From Adiantum capillus-veneris (Eukaryota > Streptophyta > Polypodiopsida > Polypodiales > Pteridaceae): 58,000 nt of DNA. The number at the start of each line of letters is the position of its first letter. Position 1 is the first letter of the stretch. The translations under genes and the position numbers were made by a program. This document shows positions 34,175 to 43,959 of this stretch, piece by piece. The notes below the pieces were generated by a model. It did not search any database. It was not told where the DNA came from and saw only the letters and a list, made by a program, of their open reading frames with translations. The DNA lies in contig CM043963.1 of the NCBI GenBank assembly GCA_014529385.2, forward strand, positions 103,462,912 to 103,520,911, written 5' to 3'.

Positions 34175-36684
34175 AAGGGGATCTGAGCGAGTTATGGAAG
34201 CCATCAATTGAGGCTATGTCTGGATCATCTCGAAGGACTCAAAGGGATCAGTTTGAAGATTATATCCAGAATTTCGAGATCTTAGATGCTACCGTGGAGA
34301 ATATCCCAAATATACCTTCTACCGTAAGAAGAGGTTGATGATGTGAGACGGCAACTACTAGAAGAGCAGGAAGGCCAAGAAAGAGAGAGGAAAACAAAGG
34401 CGGATCGGGATTTCTGGAAGAAGCAACCAACTCCACCATCAAACCGAGAATCCAGCCCTCCACCATCACCACCTCCTCTTAGTCCTCCTCAAACCCAACA
34501 AACTGAGGAGTTGGACAAATCTGATGGGCAACAAGACTCCAAGGAAGGGTAGAACAAAGAGAAAGAGCAGAAGGCAGAAGTTGAAGCAAAAGATGAGAAT
34601 CCAGATCCAGAAGAAAAAAATTATAGAATATTTCTTGATCTCCTAGCTACTGGATACTCTCGAGAAGAGGCAGCTAATGCAGCTTTTGAGTTGTTGAGCA
34701 CTAGACCCAAAGAATATATGTTGAGTCCTCGATTGGTGGAGTTCAAGGAAATGGCCACAGATACAGTGGATTTACAGCCACAAACCAATGATTGGGATGA
34801 AGGATGCAAAGACTCACTGGGCTCAGAGCAAGGTCTATGGCCACTGAGATTGAAATTGATAATCTCAAAGCAAATGAAGTTCAAATCAAAGCCGAGGTGG
34901 ACTTGCTGCAAAAGAAGGACCAAGAGAACACAGAGAAGCAAACCAAGCTGCAAGCCGATCTGGACGTGGCACTAAAAAGATGCCAAGAGATGGAAAGATA
35001 GAGTCAGGTAGCAGAACAAAAGCTTCCAAGAGCAGAGGAGGAGTACAAGAAAATCAGCAAATCACTGACAGATGCGGAGAAGGAAAGGGACAACTTGACA
35101 CTCCAGCTTGCTGAGTCCAAAGAAGTGGAAACTTTGAGGAATGCTAAGGAAAAAGCTGAGCTAGAACATGAGGCAAGCCATGATGAAGTTATAGAGCTAA
35201 AAGATCAAATGAAAGTGAAAGATCAGACCATCCAAAGGCTAAGGGCATCTTCGGCCAGAGTCAGAGCTGCTACCTCAACTAGCACTGCTTGAGAGAATGA
35301 TATATATGAAGAACATATGAAGGAACTCCAAAAGGAGTTGACACTAGAGAAGAGACAAAGACTGATGCTGGCTGAGGGCTCCCTAGTAATGCAAAGCCAT
35401 CTGGAAGATGACAACAAGGCCATGAAAGATGAGCTAGAAGCCTTGAAAAATAAGATGGACGAGGATCTAAAGAGGATGAAAATAGAAAATGAAGACATCA
35501 AGAGGAAACTAGAAGAGGCTGAAAAAGCCAATGCAGAATTGAACGACCTCTTAGTGAACATGGGGGATCAAGCTGAACAGGAAAAGAAAGCATATCAGAA
35601 GCAGATAGATGAGCTGAAAGGCCAACAATAGACTGAAGAGCCACACTTGAGCACATGGCCAGCAACAATGGAAGGAATTGACATAGACAATGTATCAGAT
35701 CCAGTGGACACTACAATGCAAGAGGACATCCTTGTGGGACCATCCCAAGAGCCCCAGGATCTGACACAAGAAGAAGAACAAAATCTACAAAAGGCAATAG
35801 AAGCGGCAATAAAAGACACGGCCAAAGAAGCAATGGAGTGGGAGCAGAGGGTATTAAAGTCTATGACTATCCAGAAGTTAGATGCAAATGTCGTTCGACA
35901 TGAATGGATACAACCTTCTCTCCCATATCCTCTTCTCAAGTATGAAGCTGCTACAATAAACAAGCGGATTAAAGAGGAGCCAATAGTGCCACTATACAAA
36001 GAACATATCTCCAAACAAGTAGGAGTTAAGCTTATTGTGGACTCTCAGCCTAAATGGAGAAAGGCATGGATAAATAAATACCCACAGTATTTAGTTGGTA
36101 GAGGCGCCTAAAAGAATCAGAGACAACCTTAGCTTTTTCCCTCTACCAAGGATGCAGAGCTGGAAAGAACAAGAGCTGCTGATGAAAATCCACCACACAT
36201 GCTCAACTACCCAAATCTACCAGGCTTGAAGGTAGGCGAGAGAATGAGTGAGCAATACATGGTGAAAACCCTAACGGGCACCACTAAATTGTTCACTGGC
36301 TTGCCTCACCTCTCTTGCATCATGCTTAGGAAAATCGTAAAACCCTTCTAGCAGTTTTTGAAACCTTTAAACCTGGACGGGCAACAGACAGCATATTCTT
36401 TTTCCAAGACACATATAGATGTGCATATGAACTGTCTGCTCAGCATTCCCATGAGGTGGTACATGCCCTTTATCAGAAAATAATGTTTTTGCCCTCGTAC
36501 TATCGCGAGGCCTTTGAAGAAGCCTTCTAGACCGGTTTCTTCACTATCGATACAAAAATATTCGGCCCTACATTACTGTCCCAACATGCACGGTATGAGT
36601 CTCTTTTGAAGATGCACGAAAGCCTCCACTGAAGAAGCAACTCTATTGTCATGTCGGGGACGACATGATCCAGGAGGGGGGGAG
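34175..36684 (+). pseudogene. Element A env-position ORF, Pro-rich, coiled-coil and C-terminal parts
   Basis: A Pro-rich linker (SSPPPSPPPLSPPQTQQ, about 34455-34505) leads by frameshift near 34810 into about 430 codons of one frame (34804-36111, stops at 34999, 35290, 35629). This part is strongly coiled-coil, with heptads in LKANEVQIKAEVDLLQKKD and KMDEDLKRMKIENEDIKRKL. The C-terminal tail after 36111 (PPHMLNYPNLPGLK; IMFLPSYYREAFEEAF near 36480-36530) is broken but matches element C (54121-54560). The ORF ends near the polypurine tract. Function is unknown; it may be a structural or assembly protein. Confidence 0.75.
36672..36684 (+). promoter_or_regulatory. Polypurine tract of element A
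   Basis: AGGAGGGGGGGAG directly precedes the right LTR. Confidence 0.9.
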
Positions 36685-37617
36685 TGTTAGCGGATGGACA
36701 CACCCAACGGAGGATGATTGCCCGACAGGATATTAATTTTCTTTGTAATTATTCCTTAATTGAGAAGAAACTGTTACCCACCTTTGTAAATAGTGGGGCT
36801 TGCAGAAGCTTCCAGATTGTATCCCATTTTTGACATTTAGACTGAGTAAATGGTTAAATTGGAACATTAGGGTTTGAGATTGTAAGGTATTTATACCACT
36901 TTTGACCTTAATGCAAAAAACCTTTTTGTCATTTTTATAAGTTTTTGTCTGTGTGAGTTGAGCGTACTCTGTGTACGAGAGAGAGTGTGAGTTTTATCTT
37001 GACGCTACGCACGCACCGGTGATCGGAATCGAGTGTGGAGAAGTGCAGCGTGTTGCCTCCGAAGAGAGACGCGCCAACACCTACATTGCAGGTGTACGGC
37101 CCGGCTTTGCGAGCTCGACTTACAAGCTATATCTGGTGATTTGGTGAGCATACGTTATCCGTTTTTGCATCGCAGCATATCTATGCATTCGCATTGAGTG
37201 GAGCTACACATTAGACACTTTAGTTTTCGTAAACGACAACCTAAAAATTTTGACCAGACATCCTACGTGATTTTGCACCTATTGTTTAGGGTTGGAGTTC
37301 TGGTTCATGGACCTTAGGGAGAGCGACCTATTGGTGTTAATAGGATTTCCCTCAAGTTCCATAGCGTTTCGAGAACGTTTGATGGGTATTTGGCTCCTGA
37401 AATCGTTATAGGAAATCTCCTCTTGTATACTCTTGAAGGCTGTAGCTTAGAAATTGGGTAGAGACCTCTGTAGGAAGTAGTCAATAGTCGATCGAGTGTA
37501 GGTTGACACCCTATGCTTGCTTCCATGCGCTTGCGGGTCGAGCTTCGTCCTTAGCTAACAAATCTTGTCAGGTGAGTTCTCGCTATGCTGACGTCCGTCG
37601 CGGCGTATCCGCCAACA
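36685..37617 (+). repeat. 3' LTR of element A
   Basis: The 933-bp LTR starts TGTTAGCGG and ends GCCAACA. A TATA-like GTATTTATACC lies at 36884-36894. The U5 half matches the truncated left LTR with many substitutions, so the element is older than B or copia 1 by eye. Confidence 0.93.
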
Positions 37618-38098
37618 GAAGGTAGCAATGCTTGTGCTCAATTTTTAGTCCAACAAGGCTCCAATGTGAACTGATTGCACAAAATTTTTCTTGGTATTCA
37701 TAGTATACAAAATATTGAAGGATAGCGAACACTTACTTTTCGTTGTAAGCTAAAAGTAAAACTTTTGTCGTGTCCATGAGTCATAAAATTAATCTACAAC
37801 TTATATTAGGAAAGTGGACTCTGAGGTAAGCACAATTGATAGTTGTGCGTCCAAAACAGCTACCTCGAATTGTTGATTCCATGCAAGGTTGAGAACTAGC
37901 ATGCTGCAAATTGAGAAATTAAATTGATGAGGAGCTACAATAAGCTAGAATCAAATAAATACCTATGCAAAAATAATATGACATATGAGAGACCAAAATT
38001 TATAATTTGGTATGTAAGCTCCCTCTCACTATTTTGAAAAACAGCTATCTTGTGAGGGCCAAAACAAAAATACAAAATTTGGGCCCATACCAAAAGTG

Positions 38099-38755
38099 CT
38101 ACGTCGAAAGTAGGGCAAGAAAACCTAGGGTCTCAGTGTTAGCTTGGTCAATTGCTGCTAACATCTCTAGTTCTTCATTTGACTCGACTGAAGGGTCTTC
38201 CATAAGTAGCTCTTGGGTCCGCTCCACAATCAAACATGTGACATACATGTGCTGTGTGGTGCTCACATCGTACACCTTCACTTTGGTGATTGGAGGGATT
38301 GTCAAAATATTGTCCATTATCTTGTCAGATAGATGGACTGGCGCACATGTCTTGTTGTAACTCAAATGTAACAGCCTAAGAGAATTGATATCCTGGGACA
38401 TCACTGTCACTCTATGAGCATGAGTTGTGAGGACGTAGCTATCTTGGAAAAGATCGATCAAAAATTCCTCGGATGCCTTGTGGAGGTAATCCATCGCACT
38501 TTTGGTCCACCAAAAATCCAAATTCGTGCTCTCACAAATCTGGTAAACTACTCTTTGGAAGGGTAACTTAGGAATATCCAGAGAGATATGCCTCTAGAGT
38601 TTGCGCAGCTGAAGCAGAACACTTTGGCACTTCTCGTACCTCCGACTACACATGGTTGCCCAAAGATTAGGGAGGGTTTTGCCTACAACTCTTGAGGATG
38701 AAGGTTTGTTGTCTTGTGGTTAAAACTTCATTGTGGTCTGCTTCATGCGAGCCAT
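38099..38755 (-). pseudogene. Histone H3-fold pseudogene with foreign C-terminal extension
   Basis: From ATG 38755 the minus strand opens MARMKQTTMKF, close to the H3 start. After TAA (38722) and TAG (38596) it continues through KLPFQRVVYQICESTNLDF, SAMDYLHKASEEFLIDLFQD and HAHRVTVMSQDINSLRLLHL. These align block by block with the H3 alphaN, alpha1, alpha2 and alpha3 elements. Loop 1 has the canonical H3 length rather than the longer CENH3 loop. H3 would end here, but about 85 further codons follow without a stop (ITKVKVYDVSTTQHMYV ... EELEMLAAIDQANTETLG) to the stop at 38099. No intron is seen. The two stops argue for a pseudogene, while the 165-codon open stretch after them argues that a shorter protein could persist. 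The divergence is far beyond ordinary H3. Confidence 0.8.
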
Positions 38756-38929
38756 GGAAACAACTGTTTACCTTGGAAAGTGTTGTGGGGAAGAATAAGA
38801 AGAAGATTAAGCAATGAGAAGGTATAAGGAAATGAAAAATTTATATGAGTGCCAAGGACATCATCATCATTACTAATTGAGTCTCTCATCATCATTGGGA
38901 AGAGTGCATCACTGCATGAAGGGCACGTG

Positions 38930-39520
38930 GCATACTGCATGTCGATTGGGGCACCAGGTTGACTATGTGGTTGTCACGGCACAACAGGATATGGGATGGG
39001 CCTTGATCAACCAAACCCCCTACTCGGGTTGTGTGATGACAAGGAAAAATGTCATGGCACAACGCGAGAAGGGGAAGTGTACTGGAGCCATACCTCCTTA
39101 TCGCATTGTGGCATGACACTCTTGATGGCATACCACAACGCGATAAAGAGTGTCGTGCACAATGCGATAGGGACAAACCAAATAGTGGAGATACTCCCTG
39201 TTGCGTTGTGGCGTGATATTTGGATGTTGCACCACAACGCGATAGGGACCACCCATATCATGGACACACCTCCCTATCACGTTGTGGCACGACATTTGGA
39301 TGTCGCATCACAACGCGATATGGACCACCCATATCATGGATGCACCTCCCTATCATGTTATGGTGTGACATTTGGATGTTGCATCACAATGCAATAGGGA
39401 CCACCCATATCATGAACAGAACATCCTATCGGGTTGTGGCACGACATTTTTCTATCACTCCACAACACCAGCAGGTCAACGTCTGTGTGACATAAACCTA
39501 CCACTTGCATTGTGGTGCGA
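38930..39520. repeat. 76-bp tandem array of hairpin units
   Basis: TTTGGATGT recurs at 39219, 39295 and 39371, with a variant near 39446. Each unit contains GTTGTGGCACGACAT, a 4-bp loop and its near-complement (for example 39281-39314), so each can fold as a stem of about 15 bp. Less regular units with the same CACAACGCGATA words extend left to about 38930. Many ORFs on both strands here are repeat products. Confidence 0.85.
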
Positions 39521-39664
39521 CACATTTTGATAAAAGATCTTCCTTCATCATCCATAACCAAAAAAAGAAACAAAGAGGCAGAGACAAAGGGGGAAGATAT
39601 AAAGACATTTGCATTATCTTCAAGGACTCCATTACACAAGACTAAGAGGTGATTGATACACTAT

Positions 39665-42064
39665 TGATAGCCGTTTTTCGGCTCTCCGTAATTGCCATAG
39701 TGAGTTAACCCACCCTACCAAAATCATCCAAACACTGTGTCTATCCCTACCATTTCACTGTATATAGGTGTGTGTGAGTTAGGGGACTTTCCCATATCTT
39801 CTTAAAAACCTTTAGCTAGCTAGTCACTGGGCTAGTTGAGCCAAAAAAAAAAAAAAAAATAAATAAATAAATAAATAAATATATATATATATAATATAAG
39901 TATATTATGGCCCATTTGTGTGTAAATATTTCATTTTATATAGAGCCTAAATAAAATGATTTTTCATAATTATTTTGGTATTTATTTAAATATTTCTACC
40001 TATGGTGTGTTATTTATGCTATGTACATTGACTCACCATTACCATATTTTTTCTTACCATTTTGCATACTCTTTATTCCATATAAAAATAATTTCATTCA
40101 AGCTTCTCTTATTTTTGGTGTAACTCTTTCCCAACAAAAAATTCCAAAAAAACTAGTTTTATTTATGTGTATATTTTTTCACTATTGTGATTTTTTCTTC
40201 CTACATCTATTCTCTTTTACTCTCATAAATTAGAACACCAAAAATATTCATCTTTTTATGGTAAACTTATAATGAGAGACATTTATTTTGACCCCTTTAT
40301 ATTTTTTCCACCTATATTATTTATATTTGACATGTACATATTTTTTTGGACCCTTGAATATTTGATTTTCTTAGTTGTAGTATTCACTTATATCATGATC
40401 TCAACAATATCTTCAATTATAGACCTACCAAATAAGGTCAAGGGTATGTGGAATGCATGTATGCACCATGGGGAGCTCACTCTTGGGGGTATTCAAAAGA
40501 ATCATCCAAAGAAGGACCTCACAAGGACCTTGTGCAGTGGAAAAAACAGTCGGTTTTGCTGAATTTTTAAAGATCACATGCTCCCCGAATTTGAAAAGGT
40601 GATACAAACAAAAGTTGTAGCTCGTGAGCTGAACTTTCACCTCAAAGTTTTTCATACTTTTTTTAGCTACGAGCTGTGAGCTAGGATTTTATTTGTGGAC
40701 CACAGTTTCCCTATGCTATGCAGCCACACTCCCTCTTTCACACACACCTCTCCACTCATCATCCCCACCTCTCTCACCACACCTCTCTGCACCCTACTCA
40801 TCTTCCTCAAAACCTTGACGAATAAGAGAAACCATGGTGAACTCATGTTTCCTACACATACTTCCATTCCAAAATTGACCACCTAGTCTCATTTTTCCTC
40901 ATCCATATTACCCATATCTATCAAAAAACCATAAAATTCAGCCTCTTCTCTTGAAAGACAGCATCATGGTGATTGATTACTCATATTCAATTACCTTGGC
41001 TCCCAAAGGAAGGTCAAGAGTGAAAAAAACGTACCGTCAAAGCTAGTGGACCGTCAACAAGCGTCAAAATTGACCCTACTCAAGACACTTCGAGCATCAA
41101 CGTTGTAAGAAGTCCATGTTTTCTTACCTATTAAGAGTTTTTTCTTCCTTATTTGTATCCTACTTGGATACTCTCATTGTAAATATCAAATTCCATTTGT
41201 AAATCAATAAAATAACTAACTCTACTAATTTACTAACACTAACCTACTATGAAAAGTCCTATCACCTCCACTTCTCTCCTCTCTCTCTCTTCTTCATCTA
41301 TCCACACCAACTTCTTGATAATTCCAAGAAAAAGAAATTAGATAAGTGCTGAAAATCTAACCCAACCATGGTTAGAGGAGTAACCCTAGCCTTCAAAATT
41401 GCTATAAAAGGAGGGTGTAGCTAGCACAAAGAGAGAGCCATAAGCAAGAGCACTATGCTATAGCTTGAGAAGCCAAGCTCAACCTCTCTAGAAGGAGCTC
41501 TTGAGTGGAAGCTCATTGTCGTATGATTGTGCATGTGTTGTAATAGGGGTGACTAGCACGGGAACTCTATGCCATTGTAACAGAGAGAGCGATCATTCAA
41601 TTGAGAGTGGAAAATCTATCATTCCTCCTACTAGTGTAAGCTTAACATTTGCTGAATCAAGGAGGGTGGATTTGGACTAAGCTTGGATACTTTGTCTCTC
41701 TTCCAACGTGAAGTAATGGACAACAATGATGTGTAAGTGTCTTGGTGATATTTTTAGTTCTTGATAGCTTGTGTCTGGGTGTTGTCATCAATTTAGCCAT
41801 AAATCCCACATATTGTAAGAGGGCGACAGGGTGGAGAGGACTCCCCTGGCCTTAAGACAGTGATTGGGGTGGCTTTTCTTGTGATGTGTCGTGGTGAAAT
41901 TTACTCAAGCTATGTTGAACAAATACTAATCTCACTTTGATCTGTCATGACAGATTTGTAAGAAGGTATTAATGCAACAAGCACCCCCTCCCTCTTCTCT
42001 CTCTTTCTTACATATATAATTGTGTTTGCTTGATCATTGCCGATACATTTCAAAGCAGCCCGAG

Positions 42065-42111
<47 letters not shown>

Positions 42112-42282
42112 CGTCCTAGTTCGCATCCAAAACTAGGTGGTGCCCCAAATTTGTGTAGGGTTAGGTTGCGGGTTTGTGTGTGTGTTTATTGTTTTTTCCA
42201 ACCCCAACCCAATTGAGCAGCACGGGAGCCTACAAGGGTGCTTAGAGGCCGCTCTTCTTGTTGCCCGTCCCGGACCGCCTCA
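39665..42282 (+). repeat. 5' LTR of element B
   Basis: The LTR includes an A-rich microsatellite (39843-39890) expanded relative to the 3' LTR, a TATA box, and a long CT run (42067-42110). Short ORFs within it recur in the other LTR and are not considered genes. Confidence 0.95.
41402..41410 (+). promoter_or_regulatory. TATA box of the element B 5' LTR
   Basis: CTATAAAAG is followed by GAGGGTGTAGCTAGC. The 3' LTR has CTTTAAAAG at the same place. Confidence 0.7.
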
Positions 42283-42285
42283 AAT

Positions 42286-42304
42286 TGGTGCCCCCACGGA
42301 GGAC
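42286..42304 (+). promoter_or_regulatory. Probable primer binding site of element B
   Basis: TGGTGCCCCCACGGAGGAC lies three bases after the LTR. It follows the pattern of the Athila/Tat tRNA-Asp site but with several mismatches, so the primer tRNA is uncertain. Confidence 0.6.
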
Positions 42305-42357
42305 GGCTTGTGTATGTTTTGTGAAGGCTCAACCTTTAGCATAATCAAGTAGCTTGC

Positions 42358-42570
42358 ATGAATCACAAGAATTTGTATGATCCTTTCATTCCGATTGCAA
42401 GGCAAAAGGTACACATAATTGTTAGTACTAAGTTGCAATTTCAACGAGTAATTCATAGAATTTTAGGTTCTCTTAGGTTAGCCGAAATAAATGCTTCGAT
42501 AAATCCTTTTATTTTGCCTCTCATTATGTACGATCTTAGTTTCGATGTATATATCTTTGTTCTATTTTAA
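42358..42570 (+). CDS. Element B ORF1a, SRKI/SFDV family copy 3
   Basis: The 70-codon ORF lies directly after the PBS. It carries ARQKVHIIVSTKLQFQRVIH, then LPLIMYDLSFDVYIFVLF and the stop. It aligns with ORF1b along its length and with the minus-strand copies at 12.1 and 20.9 kb, but is the most diverged (STKLQFQR for SRKIHFQQR). The start is ATG 42358; an upstream start is not excluded. Being in the ORF1 position of a Tat-like element, it is probably expressed with the element RNA. Function is unknown. Confidence 0.6.
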   Translation: MNHKNLYDPFIPIARQKVHIIVSTKLQFQRVIHRILGSLRLAEINASINPFILPLIMYDLSFDVYIFVLF

Positions 42571-42591
42571 GCATTAGGTTATGTATAGAGC

Positions 42592-42804
42592 ATGGATAAT
42601 GGCCCAGAAATTTTCCCTTTTTACTTCACACCACATATTAGGATAAATATTGCACTTAGTAGAAAGATACATTTTCAGCAGCGTATGGTGTTTATGTTTG
42701 GGGCTGAAAGAACAGGGGAAATTCTTGCATCTCCACAACCTGTCATTCTACCTCTCATCAACTACCACACTTCTTTTGATGTACATGTGTTCATTTTATT
42801 TTAA
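42592..42804 (+). CDS. Element B ORF1b, SRKI/SFDV family copy 4
   Basis: The 70-codon ORF in the same frame as ORF1a reads MDNGPEIFPFYFTPHIRINI, LSRKIHFQQRMVFMFGAER and YHTSFDVHVFILF, then a stop. Spacing from ORF1a is 21 bp, and the pair looks like a 234-bp tandem duplication. The four family members share SRKI.FQQR..F.F...R..EIL..P.P..., a Pro-Leu-Ile block and the SFDV.VF.L terminus. There is no similarity I recognise. Short, hydrophobic beta-like strands suggest a compact domain. Confidence 0.65.
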   Translation: MDNGPEIFPFYFTPHIRINIALSRKIHFQQRMVFMFGAERTGEILASPQPVILPLINYHTSFDVHVFILF

Positions 42805-42859
42805 AATGAAGTGCAACCAAACAAAATAGTGTGTATGTTGGCTTTTTGTTTGTCCACGT

Positions 42860-43387
42860 TTGTTACAAAAACAAAAAAAAACGATCATTTGTTCTAACAA
42901 GGAGTGTGTGTGCAGTGAAAGTTCAATCCTTAGAGATCTAGCTCTATTACCGATTGAGTTGCAGGAGCAGGTAGTAAAGTGTCTCCCTCATAACAAGAGG
43001 GTGGTGAAGCTAAGACGAAAGGTCTTGCGTGTGGATTCCATTTTCCTTTTGCTGTTGGGCACTAAGGAAGACCGTACATTCATCCAAGTAGTGTGTGCCC
43101 TAAGATTGGTAAATAGAGTGAAATTTGGTGTTTGGCGATTGCATTTCACCATTGAGGAAGACTCTTCAGGAAACTTGCGGCCAGAGTTTATGCTTCATAG
43201 ACTCACATTTGGTGAATTTTTCCCTCATTTGCGTCTTATTAATAGTCTTCCTTTTACTTTCAACAAAGGAGATAGGGAGCTATTTAGGTCTTGTCTTAAT
43301 AAAGAGAGCATCGAGAAGATTGCAAATTTGTATAAATTCTCATCCTTCTCTACTTTCTATGACACTTTGTTCATAGAGACATTGTAA
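42860..43387 (+). CDS. Element B ORF1c, unknown domain with weak F-box flavour
   Basis: The 175-codon ORF (an alternative start codon is possible, and the first clear Met may be further in) contains LALLPIELQEQVVKCLPHNK, FIQVVCALRLVNRVKFGVW and RLTFGEFFPHLRLINSLPF. The LP.EL...V...LP opening recalls an F-box N-terminus, but the rest does not obviously fit leucine-rich or kelch repeats. It is homologous to the next ORF. It lies between the SRKI pair and gag, the ORF1 position of Ogre-like elements. The role is unknown. Confidence 0.6.
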   Translation: MLQKQKKTIICSNKECVCSESSILRDLALLPIELQEQVVKCLPHNKRVVKLRRKVLRVDSIFLLLLGTKEDRTFIQVVCALRLVNRVKFGVWRLHFTIEEDSSGNLRPEFMLHRLTFGEFFPHLRLINSLPFTFNKGDRELFRSCLNKESIEKIANLYKFSSFSTFYDTLFIETL

Positions 43388-43433
43388 ATCTCTTGATGCT
43401 TATGAATGATTTAACCATAATCCTAAGGAGTTT

Positions 43434-43892
43434 TTGTCCAGGAGTTTTGTAGCACAAGTGGAGTCTTTAAATCTTGCAAGCTTGATTGGACTTGAGGAGG
43501 ATGTTCTTTATGAAATTGTGAAAAGGTTGCCTCATTCCGACTATGTGGAACTCGAAGGAAGGGAGCTCCTAGTCAATTGCTACTTTCTCACATCCTTCAA
43601 CGAGCATGAGGATCTAGTTTTTATACAAACCGCTTGTGCATTGGAAATTGTAGAGTAAGTGCAATTCATTACTTGGGACGTGGTTGCTCTTCTAGATCCA
43701 GAAAATGAAGTTTTAGATATTTTTGTATATCGTCTTAGCTTTGAAGAATTTCAACCCTTCTTAGAGCTCATAAATAGTCTACCCTTTTGTTTTGATCAAA
43801 CAAATCGAGACCTCATTGAAGCTTGGATAGCTGAAGAAGAAAACCTAGAGTGGTACTTTCTTACTTCTTCATTTGCAGGCGAGTGGTTCTAA
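43434..43892 (+). pseudogene. Element B ORF1d, second copy of the ORF1c domain
   Basis: The frame is broken once by TAA (43656) after FIQTACALEIVE. It contains GLEEDVLYEIVKRLPHSD, FVYRLSFEEFQPFLELINSLP and DQTNRDLIEAWIAEEEN, each aligning with ORF1c at the same spacing. The pair arose by tandem duplication. The stop lies 67 bp before gag. Confidence 0.6.
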
Positions 43893-43959
43893 ATTTCTAT
43901 TGTATCCCTTGTTGCAACTCGTGTTGTAATCTTTCATAATAATGGAAAGCCAACGCTAA

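Larger units (their letters stand above)
22893..37617 (+). mobile_element. Ty3/gypsy element A, Athila-like, left LTR truncated
   Basis: Left LTR fragment 22893-23508 and right LTR 36685-37617 share about 613 bp. A tRNA-Asp-type PBS, a 2.1-kb leader, gag, protease, RT, RNase H, integrase, a long coiled-coil ORF and a polypurine tract follow in order. The PBS type, the env-position ORF and the single RNase H point to the Athila branch, though the plant lineage is divergent. All frames are broken by stops and shifts. Internal length is about 13.2 kb. Confidence 0.93.

Noticed and set aside
38099-38755. Identification as centromeric histone CENH3
   Set aside because: The N-terminus follows H3 (MAR.KQT) and loop 1 has the H3 length, not the longer CENH3 loop; divergence alone is not enough.
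38930-39520. CRISPR-like array
   Set aside because: Units are contiguous tandem repeats without unique spacers, there are no cas genes, and the surroundings are clearly plant.
38880-39640. Many overlapping ORFs on both strands with Cys/His-rich peptides
   Set aside because: They arise from the 76-bp hairpin repeats; the peptides repeat with the DNA period and have no start or frame logic.
40021-40562. Hydrophobic ORFs in the element B LTR, repeated at 49798-50088
   Set aside because: The repetition is due to the two LTRs; AT-rich Phe/Ile-rich peptides with no start context or conserved domain.
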